DNA of 32,963 nucleotides from Flavobacteriales bacterium (GTDB lineage Bacteria; Bacteroidota; Bacteroidia; CAIKAF01): NCBI GenBank assembly GCA_025055575.1, contig JANWWP010000080.1, positions 1 to 32,963 of the forward strand, read 5' to 3'. Shown piece by piece: positions 8,035 to 15,998 of this stretch (position 1 is its first letter; each line of letters starts with the position of its first letter). The notes under the pieces were generated by a model. It saw only the letters and a program-made list of their open reading frames with translations, ran no database searches and was not told where the DNA came from. The position numbers and the translations under genes were made by a program.

Positions 8035-8754
8035 TCATGGCATTTGGGCAGGTATTAAGGCCGTTGTTAGTTCGGACAAATGGCGGATTTCCATAAAGTT
8101 ATCCGATACGGGTCTGGGTCTTTCTTTATTTTTTGGATTGTACCAAACGGTGTATTTAAAACCCAAAGCCAAAGCAGGCTCTACATCGATGCCCCAGTCG
8201 TCGCCCACGAAAGCGGCTTCAGCAGGCGTGGCGCCACTGCGCCGGAATGCATGCCGGAAAATTCGGGGGTCCGGTTTTCGGAAGCCGCATCGGTCGCTGG
8301 TGGTGATGGAACTAAAAAGAGGATAAATTCCGGCATACCTCAATTTTGTGAGTTGGCTGTCCTCCAGCCCGTTCGTGATGATGTGCAAGCGGTAGTGGCG
8401 TCCCAGTCGTTCCAGAACCTCCATGGCCCCTGATTCCAGGGCTGTGCCGCGTGGCGCAATTTCCATAAACGTGCGGCTCATTCTTCGGGCCAGATTGTTA
8501 CTTGAAATGCCCAACTGTTGTAAACACAATCTAAAACGCAAAAAGCGCAAATGGGGCCCGGATATTTTTCCCTGGCTGAAGCGCTGCCACAGGGATTCAT
8601 TTATTGGAATGAAGAGGCCGGAGAAATTTTCCAGGGATATGCCCGGCATTTCATCGCGGAATTGCTCAAACAATCTGCGGAGAGCAGCATACAGGTTCAT
8701 TTCATGGTCCCAGAGGGTTTTGTCTAAGTCAAAAAAAACGTGTTTCAAGTCCAT
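8035..8754 (-). CDS. HAD-superfamily phosphatase, YjjG-like nucleotidase
   Basis: 239 residues. Motif I is F-F-D-L-D-K-T-L-W-D-H at residues 7-17 with nucleophile Asp9 and acid/base Asp11. Motif II is I-I-T-N-G. Motif III is the Lys in R-K-P-D-P-R-I-F. Motif IV is V-G-D-D-W-G-I-D. The D-K-T-L-W-D beginning, the helical cap and the overall length match the YjjG family, which removes phosphate from non-canonical pyrimidine nucleotides and UMP/dUMP/dTMP. The reading frame is open further upstream, but the ATG at 8754 is chosen since it sits directly before motif I and lies just 2 bases after the stop of the preceding gene. It is the last gene of an operon with upp, another pyrimidine-salvage enzyme, which supports a nucleotide-related role. 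Confidence 0.88.
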   Translation of the reverse strand: MDLKHVFFDLDKTLWDHEMNLYAALRRLFEQFRDEMPGISLENFSGLFIPINESLWQRFSQGKISGPHLRFLRFRLCLQQLGISSNNLARRMSRTFMEIAPRGTALESGAMEVLERLGRHYRLHIITNGLEDSQLTKLRYAGIYPLFSSITTSDRCGFRKPDPRIFRHAFRRSGATPAEAAFVGDDWGIDVEPALALGFKYTVWYNPKNKERPRPVSDNFMEIRHLSELTTALIPAQMP

Positions 8755-8756
8755 TA

Positions 8757-9233
8757 TTAAAAAGCATGAATCAATGCCAGGAAGGCATCCCTGAAAGCAG
8801 CCATCAGAATGGACCAAAGAAGAACCGCCGTCATCATAGTTTTCACAATGCGGCCCCGGTGCCTGAAAAAACGCACCGCCACCAAACAGCCGATGGGAAT
8901 ACTTATCAGCACAGGCGACAGCAAGGCGATACCCCATAGCCCGAATTTCTGCTTCACACGCACGATGCGACGCCGGTTTTTTGAAAAGACCTTTTTTTTT
9001 CTGGGAGATGGCGCAGGTCGGAAACTTTTTTGGATGCGCTCTGCGAAATTTATGATCAACGCCCCGGCATACGTAAAGGCCACAACTCCTAAACCGCCCC
9101 CGGTCAATCCAAAAAGAACCGCTTCGGGAAGGGAAAAGCCAAATGTCAGGATGGCGGTTGGATAGGCTATGGCAAACTTTACACTGCAGGCCAGCAGGGC
9201 CAAAATCAGAGCCGAAATATAGCCCGCATCCAT
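8757..9233 (-). CDS. small integral membrane protein, Sm_multidrug_ex-like
   Basis: 158 residues. Hydrophobic segments lie at about 5-30, 36-62, 98-122 and 130-152, with a strongly basic loop around residues 72-95 (K-K-K and R-R-R clusters). The segment F-G-L-W-G-I-A-L-L-S-P-V-L-I-S-I-P-I-G resembles the conserved core of small membrane proteins of the Sm_multidrug_ex/DedA-like group, often with no proven transport role. The gene lies between upp (24 bases before its start) and the HAD phosphatase (2 bases after its stop). An assignment as transporter would be inference; safest is conserved membrane protein. Confidence 0.75.
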   Translation of the reverse strand: MDAGYISALILALLACSVKFAIAYPTAILTFGFSLPEAVLFGLTGGGLGVVAFTYAGALIINFAERIQKSFRPAPSPRKKKVFSKNRRRIVRVKQKFGLWGIALLSPVLISIPIGCLVAVRFFRHRGRIVKTMMTAVLLWSILMAAFRDAFLALIHAF

Positions 9234-9257
9234 CCTTTTAAGCCTGATGTATTGTGT

Positions 9258-9911
9258 TCAGGGCAACTTTTCTCCGTAAGCTAAATCTCCTGCGTCGCCC
9301 AACCCGGGCACTATGTAGGAACGGGCATTGAGTTCCGGATCTACGGCGCCCAGCCAGAAATGTGTGTTTTCGGGCATGTGGCGGCGGGCATAGTTCAATC
9401 CGGCCTCGCTGGCCACCACGGCGACCACATGAATGCATTCGGGCCTTCCCACTGCTTCGGCCAGGGCTTTGAAAGATTCCACCATACTTTGGCCTGTGGC
9501 CAGCATAGGGTCGCACAGAATGAGAGTTTTGTTTTCCAAGGAAGGGCTGCTGAGATATTCCAGCCGGATTTCGAAAGAACTGTCCTTGTGGTGCTTCCTG
9601 TAAGCTGCGATAAAAGCGTTGTGAGCCCCGTCGAAATAATTGAGCACACCATGATGCAAAGGCAGGCCAGCCCTTAGCACAGAGGCCACCACCACCTGGT
9701 CGGCCAGGTTCACGGCAGAAGCTTCTCCGAGGGGAGTGCGCACAGTACAAGGTTGATACCGCAGGGTGCGGCTGATTTCATAGGCAAAAATTTCCCCCAG
9801 TCTTTCAAGATTTCGCCGGAAACGCATCGCATCTCCCTGCACCTGGACATTCCTCAACTCGGCCAGAAAGAGTGCAAAAGCCGAAGGTTTTTCACTTAAA
9901 ATATGCAGCAT
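9258..9911 (-). CDS. upp: uracil phosphoribosyltransferase
   Basis: 217 residues. It converts uracil and PRPP to UMP in pyrimidine salvage, in the cytoplasm. The PRPP-binding loop is C-D-P-M-L-A-T-G-Q-S at 133-142, preceded by V-L-R-A-G-L-P-L-H at about 78-86, and the uracil-binding C-terminus reads Y-I-V-P-G-L-G-D-A-G-D-L-A-Y-G. All are standard UPRTase elements. It is the first gene of a three-gene operon ending in a YjjG-like nucleotidase. A weak -7-like box, TAATTTTA on the minus strand at 9935-9928, lies 16 bases before the start; it deviates from TAnnTTTG at the last base. Confidence 0.96.
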   Translation of the reverse strand: MLHILSEKPSAFALFLAELRNVQVQGDAMRFRRNLERLGEIFAYEISRTLRYQPCTVRTPLGEASAVNLADQVVVASVLRAGLPLHHGVLNYFDGAHNAFIAAYRKHHKDSSFEIRLEYLSSPSLENKTLILCDPMLATGQSMVESFKALAEAVGRPECIHVVAVVASEAGLNYARRHMPENTHFWLGAVDPELNARSYIVPGLGDAGDLAYGEKLP

Positions 9912-9973
9912 GCCGTGATTTATGCGGTAAAATTAGGCAATCCCCTCCAACTCCTGAGAAGTTCTGAACAGCT

Positions 9974-9981
9974 TAACTTTG
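9974..9981 (+). promoter_or_regulatory. -7 promoter box for the ABM-gldFG operon (TAACTTTG)
   Basis: Exact TAnnTTTG ending 10 bases before the ATG at 9992. It is the only recognisable box before the ABM-domain gene and so probably drives the whole run of overlapping genes up to the DUF4340 gene at 13845. Confidence 0.6.
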
Positions 9982-9991
9982 GCCGCCGAAA

Positions 9992-10297
9992 ATGGATCTC
10001 ATGCCTTCTCCCGTGGTTCGTCTTGTGCGCCTGGCCTTGCGCGCGGACTGTGTGTCGGAGTTCATCGCCCATTTTGAATCTATCCGTAAGGATATTGCCG
10101 GTTTCGACGGTTGCCTTCAACTGGAATTTTACAGAGACAATGAACATCCCGGGGTGGTATATACCCTAAGCCGCTGGTCCAGTGCCGAGCATTTAGAGAA
10201 ATACCGCCAAAGTGCCCTATTTAAAACCAATTGGGCCCATGTGAGCCGGTGGTTTGATGACAAACCGCAAGCGTTTACCCTGGTGCCGCAAACATGA
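9992..10297 (+). CDS. ABM-domain protein (putative quinol monooxygenase-like)
   Basis: 101 residues forming one ferredoxin-like antibiotic-biosynthesis-monooxygenase (ABM) domain: R-L-V-R-L-A-L-R-A-D at the first strand, F-x-x-x-F-E-S-I-R-K in the helix, G-C-L-Q-L-E-F-Y-R-D, then Y-T-L-S-R-W-S-S-A-E-H-L-E-K-Y-R-Q-S-x-L-F and the closing strand. In this family the domain can oxidise quinols or bind haem, but many members have no known substrate. A second ATG at 10001 is possible. The stop overlaps the next small reading frame by ATGA, and the gene heads the gldFG transcript. Its cotranscription with a gliding transporter is curious and could be accidental. Confidence 0.85.
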   Translation: MDLMPSPVVRLVRLALRADCVSEFIAHFESIRKDIAGFDGCLQLEFYRDNEHPGVVYTLSRWSSAEHLEKYRQSALFKTNWAHVSRWFDDKPQAFTLVPQT

Positions 10298-10377
10298 AAC
10301 CCGATGAATTGGTGAGGACGGCCATGTGTTATTTCGTTTCTTCGATACTTTTTTACACGAATCTGGTGTGGGCATGA
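10294..10377 (+). CDS. possible 27-residue coupling or membrane mini-ORF
   Basis: ATG at 10294-10296 overlaps the ABM-gene stop (ATGA), and TGA at 10375-10377 overlaps the gldF ATG (ATGA). The reading frame therefore bridges the 76 bases between the two genes exactly. The product begins M-K-P-D-E-L-V-R-T and continues as a hydrophobic stretch (about residues 10-27, ending L-V-W-A). It could encode a small membrane peptide, or serve only to carry ribosomes from the ABM gene to gldF. A chance arrangement cannot be excluded: the sequence also has a longer in-frame extension of gldF upstream. No homologue is known to me. Confidence 0.35.
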   Translation: MKPDELVRTAMCYFVSSILFYTNLVWA

Positions 10378-11096
10378 CAGCGCTGTATTTTAAAGAAATC
10401 CGTTCCTTTCTCAGCAGCCTTCAGGGCTATGTGTTTATGGGTGCTTTTTTGAGCGCCTGCGCCTTGCTGTTATGGTTGCTTCCTGAAACACGGATTCAGG
10501 ACTCTGGTTATGCCAGTCTGGACCCTTTTTTCAACTATGCTCCCCAGCTTTTTTTGATATTGATTCCAGCGATCACCATGCGCAGTTTTTCTGAAGAAAA
10601 AAAAACCGGTACCTTGGAAGTGCTGATGACCCTTCCGCTGAGCCGGCGGGCCGTGGTGTCTGCAAAATATCTGGCGGCGCTGAGCCTGGCCGTCCTTGCG
10701 CTCATTCCCACTCTGGTGTATGTGTATACTTTGTATGAAATGGCGGATCCCCGCGGTAATATTGATCGCGGCGGTATTGCCGGTTCTTACCTGGGTCTGG
10801 TTTTCCTGGCTTCAGCCTACACGGCGGCCGGGCTGCTGGCTTCGGCGCTTACCGACAATCCCCTTGTGGCCTTGGTGGGGGCTGTGGCCCTGTGTTTATT
10901 TTTTACTTTCGGGTTTGAAGTCCTGGCGGATGTGCCTTTCCTGAAACCATTCAGCTGGCCCTTGATCCAGTTGAGCCTCACGGAACATTATGTGTCCATG
11001 AGCCGCGGTGTGATTGATACCCGCGATGTGGTGTATTTTCTAAGTATGAATGGCATATTTCTGTACCTCACTATGCGGGCTCTTCCAGGCAGATGA
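10374..11096 (+). CDS. gldF: gliding-associated ABC transporter permease GldF
   Basis: 240 residues with six membrane segments (about 20-40, 54-72, 98-120, 134-160, 166-190 and 218-236). It starts with Y-F-K-E-I-R-S-F-L-S-S-L-Q-G-Y and then has A-P-Q-L-F-L-I-L-I-P-A-I-T-M-R-S-F-S-E-E with K-K-T-G-T-L-E-V-L, all typical of GldF and the ABC-2 permeases. GldF is the membrane subunit of the GldA-GldF-GldG transporter required for gliding in Flavobacterium johnsoniae. The start at 10374 is chosen by homology, since GldF proteins begin just before Y-x-K-E-I, and by the ATGA overlap with the mini-ORF. An in-frame start at 10326 would add 16 residues. The stop overlaps gldG by ATGA. The ATPase GldA is not in the window. 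Confidence 0.95.
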   Translation: MTALYFKEIRSFLSSLQGYVFMGAFLSACALLLWLLPETRIQDSGYASLDPFFNYAPQLFLILIPAITMRSFSEEKKTGTLEVLMTLPLSRRAVVSAKYLAALSLAVLALIPTLVYVYTLYEMADPRGNIDRGGIAGSYLGLVFLASAYTAAGLLASALTDNPLVALVGAVALCLFFTFGFEVLADVPFLKPFSWPLIQLSLTEHYVSMSRGVIDTRDVVYFLSMNGIFLYLTMRALPGR

Positions 11097-12817
11097 GTAA
11101 AGGTATGAAAACCGTGACGCGTCGTATTCCGCCCAGCGCCCTCTGGCTCGTGGCTGCTGTCCTGTTGCTGAACGGGGCTTCCAGGTACCGTTTTGTGCGT
11201 TGGGATCTCACTTCTTCCAAGCGCTTTACGCTTTCCGACAGCACCCTTTCCATGCTTCGACGCCTGGACGATATTGTGTACGTGAGATGCTATCTGGACG
11301 GCCCACTAAATGCCGATTTTAAAAAACTACGTCAGGAAATACGGGAACTTTTCGATGAAATGCGGGCGTATGCCGGGGATAAGTTCAGATATGAATTTAT
11401 TAATCCCTACGCTCAAGGAAGTGGCAAAGACTTAAAAGCGGTTCTGAAACAACTTGAGGAGGAAGGACTCCAGCCCACCCATGTGGTGGATCGCGCTAGA
11501 GAAAAAGCTTCGGAAACCGTGGTATATCCGGGCGCTATTTTCCATTACAAAGGGCGCCGCCATCCGGTCAATTTCCTGGAGGCCCAACTGAACCGAGACC
11601 CCTTGTCAGTTCTGCATCAGTCCATAGAAAACCTGGAATACGCTTGTTCCAAGGCGATGTATGTTTTGATGGCGGGGGACATCCGTAAGCATATCTACTT
11701 CACGCGCGGCCATGGGGAGTTGAGCGGTTATGAAACGGTGGATGCCTACACCGCTCTTTCGGAAATGTACAGTGTGCAAAAGGCTTATGTGGACGAACGC
11801 CTGGCCGCCTTGCCGGAGGATGCCGATTTACTGGTGGTGGCGGGTCCGGACAGTCTTTTTGGGGACGGTGCGCGCTTCAATTTGGACCAGTTTCTGATGC
11901 GGGGAAAACCGATTCTTTGGTTGCTGGATAAAGTGGAGGTGAATATGGATACCATGGCCGCTTATGGCTTCACCCCAGCTTTGCCGAAGGAACTGAACCT
12001 GGAAGATATGCTATTTGGGTATGGGGTCCGGGTGAACACCAATCTGGTGCGCGATGCCCGCTGTGATGTGATCCCGGTGATCACAGGAATGTATGGGGGC
12101 AAGCCCAAGACCGAGCTGATGCCCTGGTATTTTTATCCCGTGGTGGTGCCGGACGAACGGCATATGCTCACGAAGGGTTTAGCCAGTTTGCGTCTCAAAT
12201 ACGCTTCCACAGTGGATACCATCGCCGTTCCAGGCATACAAAAGACGGTACTTTTGCACAGTTCCGAGTTGTCCCAGTCGGCCTTTGCCCCTTTTCGGGT
12301 GGGGCTGCATTTTGTGCGCATGCCTCCGGATCGCGATAATTTTCCCAAGCAGAATCTTCCTTTGGCGGTTTTGCTGGAAGGTCGCTTTACCTCGGCATTC
12401 AAGGGGAGGCTGGTACCTAAAATACCGGCCGATTCCCTGCCTGTGCAGGTACTTTCTGAAAGCCCGGAAAACACCCGTATGATTGTGTGTGGAACCAGTT
12501 CCTTTATCAGCAATGTCGTGGACCGTCGTACAGGTCAACCTTTTCCGCTGGGTTTTGAGCCAGGAAGCCGCAGCTATTTTCCTGGTAATAAGCAGTTTAT
12601 TTTAAATTGTGTCAATTACTTGGTGGGCGATGCATGGCTCATTCCTTTGCGCGGTAAACAATTTGTAATTCGCCTTCTGGACCGCCCCCGCGTCAGCGAA
12701 AAATCTACTCAAATCCAGATGCTGAACACCGGGCTGCCTCTCGGTTTCTTGGCCGTGCTGGGCAGTCTTTTTTATTTTATCCACAAGCGCCGTTACGGCT
12801 ATATTTCCAAAACATGA
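11093..12817 (+). CDS. gldG: gliding-associated ABC transporter substrate-binding/auxiliary subunit GldG
   Basis: 574 residues. An N-terminal membrane anchor (about 15-32) leads into R-x-D-L-T-S-S-K-R-F-T-L-S, the signature start of GldG and DUF4350/ABC_transp_aux proteins. The large periplasmic domain contains Y-F-T-R-G-H-G-E-L (about 201-209), D-L-L-V-V-A-G-P and K-P-I-L-W-L-L-D-K-V. A second membrane segment near the C-terminus (about 545-563) ends in a short basic cytoplasmic tail. Length and topology match GldG of gliding Bacteroidota. It is coupled to gldF upstream and to the DUF4340 gene downstream by 4-base ATGA overlaps. A second in-frame ATG lies at 11105, but the overlap supports 11093. 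The exact cargo of GldAFG is not known. Confidence 0.95.
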   Translation: MSKGMKTVTRRIPPSALWLVAAVLLLNGASRYRFVRWDLTSSKRFTLSDSTLSMLRRLDDIVYVRCYLDGPLNADFKKLRQEIRELFDEMRAYAGDKFRYEFINPYAQGSGKDLKAVLKQLEEEGLQPTHVVDRAREKASETVVYPGAIFHYKGRRHPVNFLEAQLNRDPLSVLHQSIENLEYACSKAMYVLMAGDIRKHIYFTRGHGELSGYETVDAYTALSEMYSVQKAYVDERLAALPEDADLLVVAGPDSLFGDGARFNLDQFLMRGKPILWLLDKVEVNMDTMAAYGFTPALPKELNLEDMLFGYGVRVNTNLVRDARCDVIPVITGMYGGKPKTELMPWYFYPVVVPDERHMLTKGLASLRLKYASTVDTIAVPGIQKTVLLHSSELSQSAFAPFRVGLHFVRMPPDRDNFPKQNLPLAVLLEGRFTSAFKGRLVPKIPADSLPVQVLSESPENTRMIVCGTSSFISNVVDRRTGQPFPLGFEPGSRSYFPGNKQFILNCVNYLVGDAWLIPLRGKQFVIRLLDRPRVSEKSTQIQMLNTGLPLGFLAVLGSLFYFIHKRRYGYISKT

Positions 12818-13845
12818 ATTTCCTGCACCACTCAAAAGGGCGTGTTCTCTCTGTTTTTCTTGCTTTGGCGGCAGCAGGCCTTTTCATTTTCCTGTTCCTG
12901 CGACGCGAAGAGAAACCGGAAGACCGTAGCGATTTCGCTCTGACGGACACAGCACGAGTTTCACGGATTGTTATTTCCGACAAATCCGGTAATCAGGTGG
13001 TTCTCGCCCGCCTAGGTCCGAATGAGTGGCAGGTGAACGGGCAATACTTAGCGCGGCAGGACATGGTGGACAACCTGTTGCAGGCCGCTGCCCGCATGAC
13101 GGTGATGGCGCCCGTGGCCCTTGCGGCCCGCGACAATGTCATTAAGAAATTGGCCTCTATGGCCATACATGTGGAATACTTTGACGGAGAAAAGAAATTA
13201 AAAGGTTATTACATTGGATTTAGCACCCAGGATAACGACGGCACTTTTGCCATTATGGAGCAATCTATGGCACCCTACATCGTCTTTATGCCGGGCCACC
13301 GGGGCTACCTTTCTGAATTTTTTTCTCCGATCGTTTTAAACTGGCGGGATAAGCGGATATATGCCTACAACATCCCGGATATTCGGCGGATTGAAATGGA
13401 GTTTCCGGATCGGCCTGAACTTAGTTACATTGTGGAGAGCGATAGTGGGCGAAGGTTTCGTTTGATCAACCGGAAAACCGGGTCTCTATTGCCTTTTGAT
13501 ACCGCCCGGATGAAAACCTGGCTGCGCGAGTTTCGCAATATTGCTTTTGAAGATTTTACTTCGGTTCCGCCGGTCAAAATGGACAGCCTGAGGCGCCTGC
13601 ACCACATTTTTACCGTGCGGGTCACGGATGCACGAGGTTTCACAAAAAGTGTGTCCGGGTATAGAATTCCCCTACCGCCCAATACGGAAGATGCTTTTGG
13701 ACGCATCGTGGCCTTTGACTACGACCGGATGTACGGTGAAATTTCGGATATTGAAGGCCAGGTGATTCTTCAATATCTCACGTTCGACAGAATAACCCAC
13801 CCACCGGACTGGTTCCTTCGAAATCACAGCTCGTCCGGCAAATAA
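12814..13845 (+). CDS. DUF4340 domain protein, probable GldFG partner
   Basis: 343 residues. One N-terminal membrane helix (about 10-28) is followed by a long periplasmic region with the DUF4340 pattern: S-R-I-V-I-S-D-K-S-G-N-Q-V-V-L-x-R near the start, E-W-Q-V-N-G, and the later W-R-D-K-R-I-Y segment. DUF4340 genes often sit next to gldG-like auxiliary proteins in ABC-2 transporter operons, as here, where its start overlaps the gldG stop by ATGA. The shared design (single anchor, large periplasmic domain) and coupling suggest that it works with GldF and GldG in the cell envelope; this is inference. It ends 92 bases before dnaN, where a new promoter lies. Confidence 0.88.
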   Translation: MNFLHHSKGRVLSVFLALAAAGLFIFLFLRREEKPEDRSDFALTDTARVSRIVISDKSGNQVVLARLGPNEWQVNGQYLARQDMVDNLLQAAARMTVMAPVALAARDNVIKKLASMAIHVEYFDGEKKLKGYYIGFSTQDNDGTFAIMEQSMAPYIVFMPGHRGYLSEFFSPIVLNWRDKRIYAYNIPDIRRIEMEFPDRPELSYIVESDSGRRFRLINRKTGSLLPFDTARMKTWLREFRNIAFEDFTSVPPVKMDSLRRLHHIFTVRVTDARGFTKSVSGYRIPLPPNTEDAFGRIVAFDYDRMYGEISDIEGQVILQYLTFDRITHPPDWFLRNHSSSGK

Positions 13846-13887
13846 CACAGCCAAGCTGACTTGAGCACGGCTCCAGATTTGAAAATT

Positions 13888-13928
13888 TTGAGGGTGCATG
13901 ACCAACAGTAATTTTGCGCTTATTTTTG
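13888..13928 (+). promoter_or_regulatory. dnaN promoter region with two -7 boxes
   Basis: Two exact TAnnTTTG boxes: TAATTTTG at 13909-13916 and TATTTTTG at 13921-13928. The second ends 9 bases before the dnaN ATG at 13938. A TTG at 13888-13890 is 18 bases upstream of the first box, a suitable -33 element. The start codon would be at or very close to the transcript end if the second box is used, while the first gives a leader of roughly 15 bases. Confidence 0.65.
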
Positions 13929-13937
13929 ACCTCAACT

Positions 13938-15056
13938 ATGAATTTTATTGTTTCCAGCAAAGAGCTCAACAGCGCCCTTGTGACCGTAGGCACGGTGGTG
14001 GTGCACAACAACATCACACCCATTCTGCAGGATTTTTTAATGGAAGTGCAGGACAAAAACCTCACCATTTCAGCCACCGATCTGGAAACTTATATAAGCA
14101 TTTCCATCCCTGTGGAAAGCAACAGCCAAGGACGCTTCACTGTGCAGGCCCGCACTTTGCTGGACACCCTCAAAACTTTTCCCGAACAGCCGCTCTCTTT
14201 TTCCTGCAATCCTGAGACGCTGAGCGTAAAGGTGACCCATGACAGCGGGGAGTTTGTGATCAACGGCCACAACGCCGAAGACTTTCCCGTGCCGCCGCGC
14301 TTTACCCCCGAAGCCCAGGCCGATATAGAAGGGAATCTCCTGGCTTTGGCTATTCATAAAACTCTTTTTGCTACCAGCACTGAAGACCGGCCGCAGATGT
14401 CCGGCGTATTTTTTGAACTCAGCCCGGAAAAAACCAATTTCGTCGCTACCGATGCCCATAAACTAGTCCGTTACACCCGTACCGACGTACGCAGCGATCA
14501 ACCTTTTTCAGCAATTCTTCCAAAAAAGCCGCTCAATATCCTGCGCAACCTATTAACGGGCTTGGAATCCTCTGTGCATCTGGAATTCAGTAAAATCAAT
14601 TTTTCCGCGGCCTGGGAAAATATTCGTTTGTTAGGCCGACTGATAGATGCCCGGTATCCCAACTACGAAAGCGTGATTCCAAAAGAAAATCCCAATGTGC
14701 TGACAGTAGATAAAAACCTTCTGATCAACCGCCTGTTGCGCGTTCAGAATTTTGCCAACAAAAGCACCTATCTCGTTCGCCTCAGGTTGGCCGGAAGCCA
14801 GCTCACCCTGGATGCCGAAAATATGGACTACAGCAGCCAGGCCCATGAGGTGCTGCCCTGCACATATCAAGGCGCCGATATGGAAATAGGATTTAACTGC
14901 CGTTTTTTAATTGAAGTTTTGAAAAATATTGCCGAAGATGAAGTGAATATCAAGCTTTCCCTGCCCAGTCGTCCCGGCGTCATTGAGCCGGCCCAGTCCA
15001 CCGATGAACAGGAGCAACTTTTGATGCTGATCATGCCTCTAATGATTGCTATGTAA
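13938..15056 (+). CDS. dnaN: DNA polymerase III beta subunit (sliding clamp)
   Basis: 372 residues, three repeated clamp domains, the usual length. The N-terminus M-N-F-I-V-S-S-K-E-L, the D-L-E-T-x-I-S segment at about 47-53, the G-V-F-F-E-L segment with A-T-D-A-H-K-L-V-R-Y near the middle, and R-Y-P-N-Y-E-S-V-I-P are characteristic of Bacteroidota DnaN. The C-terminal M-P-L-M-I-A-M matches the (M)-P-(M/L) ending that closes the clamp's partner-binding pocket. It tethers the polymerase to DNA and recruits repair proteins. The ATG at 13938 is preferred to in-frame codons upstream (13914), because those overlap the promoter boxes. dnaN here is far from any dnaA or origin signs, as is common in this phylum. 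Confidence 0.97.
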   Translation: MNFIVSSKELNSALVTVGTVVVHNNITPILQDFLMEVQDKNLTISATDLETYISISIPVESNSQGRFTVQARTLLDTLKTFPEQPLSFSCNPETLSVKVTHDSGEFVINGHNAEDFPVPPRFTPEAQADIEGNLLALAIHKTLFATSTEDRPQMSGVFFELSPEKTNFVATDAHKLVRYTRTDVRSDQPFSAILPKKPLNILRNLLTGLESSVHLEFSKINFSAAWENIRLLGRLIDARYPNYESVIPKENPNVLTVDKNLLINRLLRVQNFANKSTYLVRLRLAGSQLTLDAENMDYSSQAHEVLPCTYQGADMEIGFNCRFLIEVLKNIAEDEVNIKLSLPSRPGVIEPAQSTDEQEQLLMLIMPLMIAM

Positions 15057-15065
15057 TTCCTGAGA

Positions 15066-15953
15066 ATGAAAGAGTCCGAACTGGAGGCCCTGGTCAGTCT
15101 TCTGAGCGATCCGGATCCTGAGATTTTTGAGCACGTCAGGAAAAAAATTTTTTCCCTGGGGCCTTCCGTTCTGGAAAAATTAGAGCGTTTTTGGGAAATG
15201 ACCGATGATCCGGAGCTTCACCAGCGCATTGAAGGTCTGATTAAAGAAATTCATCTCGACCACATAGGTCAGCAGTTGACCGAATGGGCTGAAAATCCAA
15301 ATAATAATCTGATAAATGGCCTATTGATATGTGCCCGCTATCAGTTTCCGGGGCTGGATGCGGAAAAAGTGCGCCGTTATCTGCATCATATCCAGAAAGA
15401 TGCCTGGCTGGAGGTGAATTCATCCCTCACGGCCATGGAAGTGGTGAAAACTTTGAATAAAATCATATTTGAAATCCACGGTTTTCATCCCAACACTTCC
15501 GACTATGGCTCCTGGCGCAACAATATGATCAATGAAGTCCTGGAGACCAAAAAAGGAAATTCCCTTTTGCTGGGCTCCATTTATCTGATCGTGGCCCAAT
15601 CCCTGGACCTGCCTATTCAGGGCGTGAATCTGCCTGAGCACTTCGTGCTGGCTTATCTGGACAACAGCAGTCTTTCGAGGCTCTTCGGGTCTTCTTTTCA
15701 TCCGCGCATCTTGTTTTACATCAATCCTTACAACAAGGGCGGTATTTTCAGCCGGCGTGAAATTGAAGCCTTTCTGACCCGCCTTCAATTACCCCGCAAG
15801 GACGAATACTTTTATCCCTGCGACAATACCACGGTGGTGGAAAGGCTTTTGAATAACCTTTCCTTGTATTTCCAGAATTCCGGTCAAAGAATAAAGTACG
15901 AGGAGGTCCGTCGCCTGAAGGAGGCTCTAAAAAAAGGAAAGGAAAAAAACTAA
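15066..15953 (+). CDS. SirB1-like protein (transglutaminase-like fold, Transglut_core2)
   Basis: 295 residues. The N-terminal part (about 1-75) is helical and HEAT-like, with I-F-E-H-V-R-K-K-I-F-S-L-G. The core (about 105-235) carries the SirB1 pattern: N-N-M-I-N-E-V-L-E-T-K-K-G-N-S-L-L-L-G-S-I-Y-L-I-V-A, then L-D-L-P-I-Q-G-V-N-L-P-E-H-F-V-L-A-Y. The position where true transglutaminases have the catalytic Cys is occupied by Ser/Leu in K-K-G-N-S-L-L-L, so it is probably not a transglutaminase. The His of P-E-H-F is kept. The biochemical role of the family is unknown. It begins 9 bases after dnaN and shares its transcript, a neighbourhood I recall as common in Bacteroidota. Confidence 0.87.
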   Translation: MKESELEALVSLLSDPDPEIFEHVRKKIFSLGPSVLEKLERFWEMTDDPELHQRIEGLIKEIHLDHIGQQLTEWAENPNNNLINGLLICARYQFPGLDAEKVRRYLHHIQKDAWLEVNSSLTAMEVVKTLNKIIFEIHGFHPNTSDYGSWRNNMINEVLETKKGNSLLLGSIYLIVAQSLDLPIQGVNLPEHFVLAYLDNSSLSRLFGSSFHPRILFYINPYNKGGIFSRREIEAFLTRLQLPRKDEYFYPCDNTTVVERLLNNLSLYFQNSGQRIKYEEVRRLKEALKKGKEKN

Positions 15954-15983
15954 AAAATTAACCAGCCGCCCGATTCCGGCTTC

Positions 15984-15991
15984 TAATTTTG
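15984..15991 (+). promoter_or_regulatory. -7 promoter box for purK (TAATTTTG)
   Basis: Exact TAnnTTTG ending only 7 bases before the purK ATG at 15999, in the 45-base gap after the SirB1-like gene. It probably starts the purK - mutase - glycosyltransferase operon. Confidence 0.65.
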
Positions 15992-15998
15992 TCCTGCG

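Noticed and set aside
8755-8937. 61-codon upstream extension of the HAD phosphatase
   Set aside because: It overlaps the preceding membrane protein gene and precedes motif I, which in this family starts within the first ten residues.
9238-9750. 170-codon open frame on the same strand as upp
   Set aside because: It runs out of frame through upp, gives an Arg/Gly/Ser-rich sequence with no domain, and upp itself is complete.
15066-15953. Active transglutaminase or protease
   Set aside because: The catalytic Cys position is not a Cys in this SirB1-like protein, as in the rest of that family.
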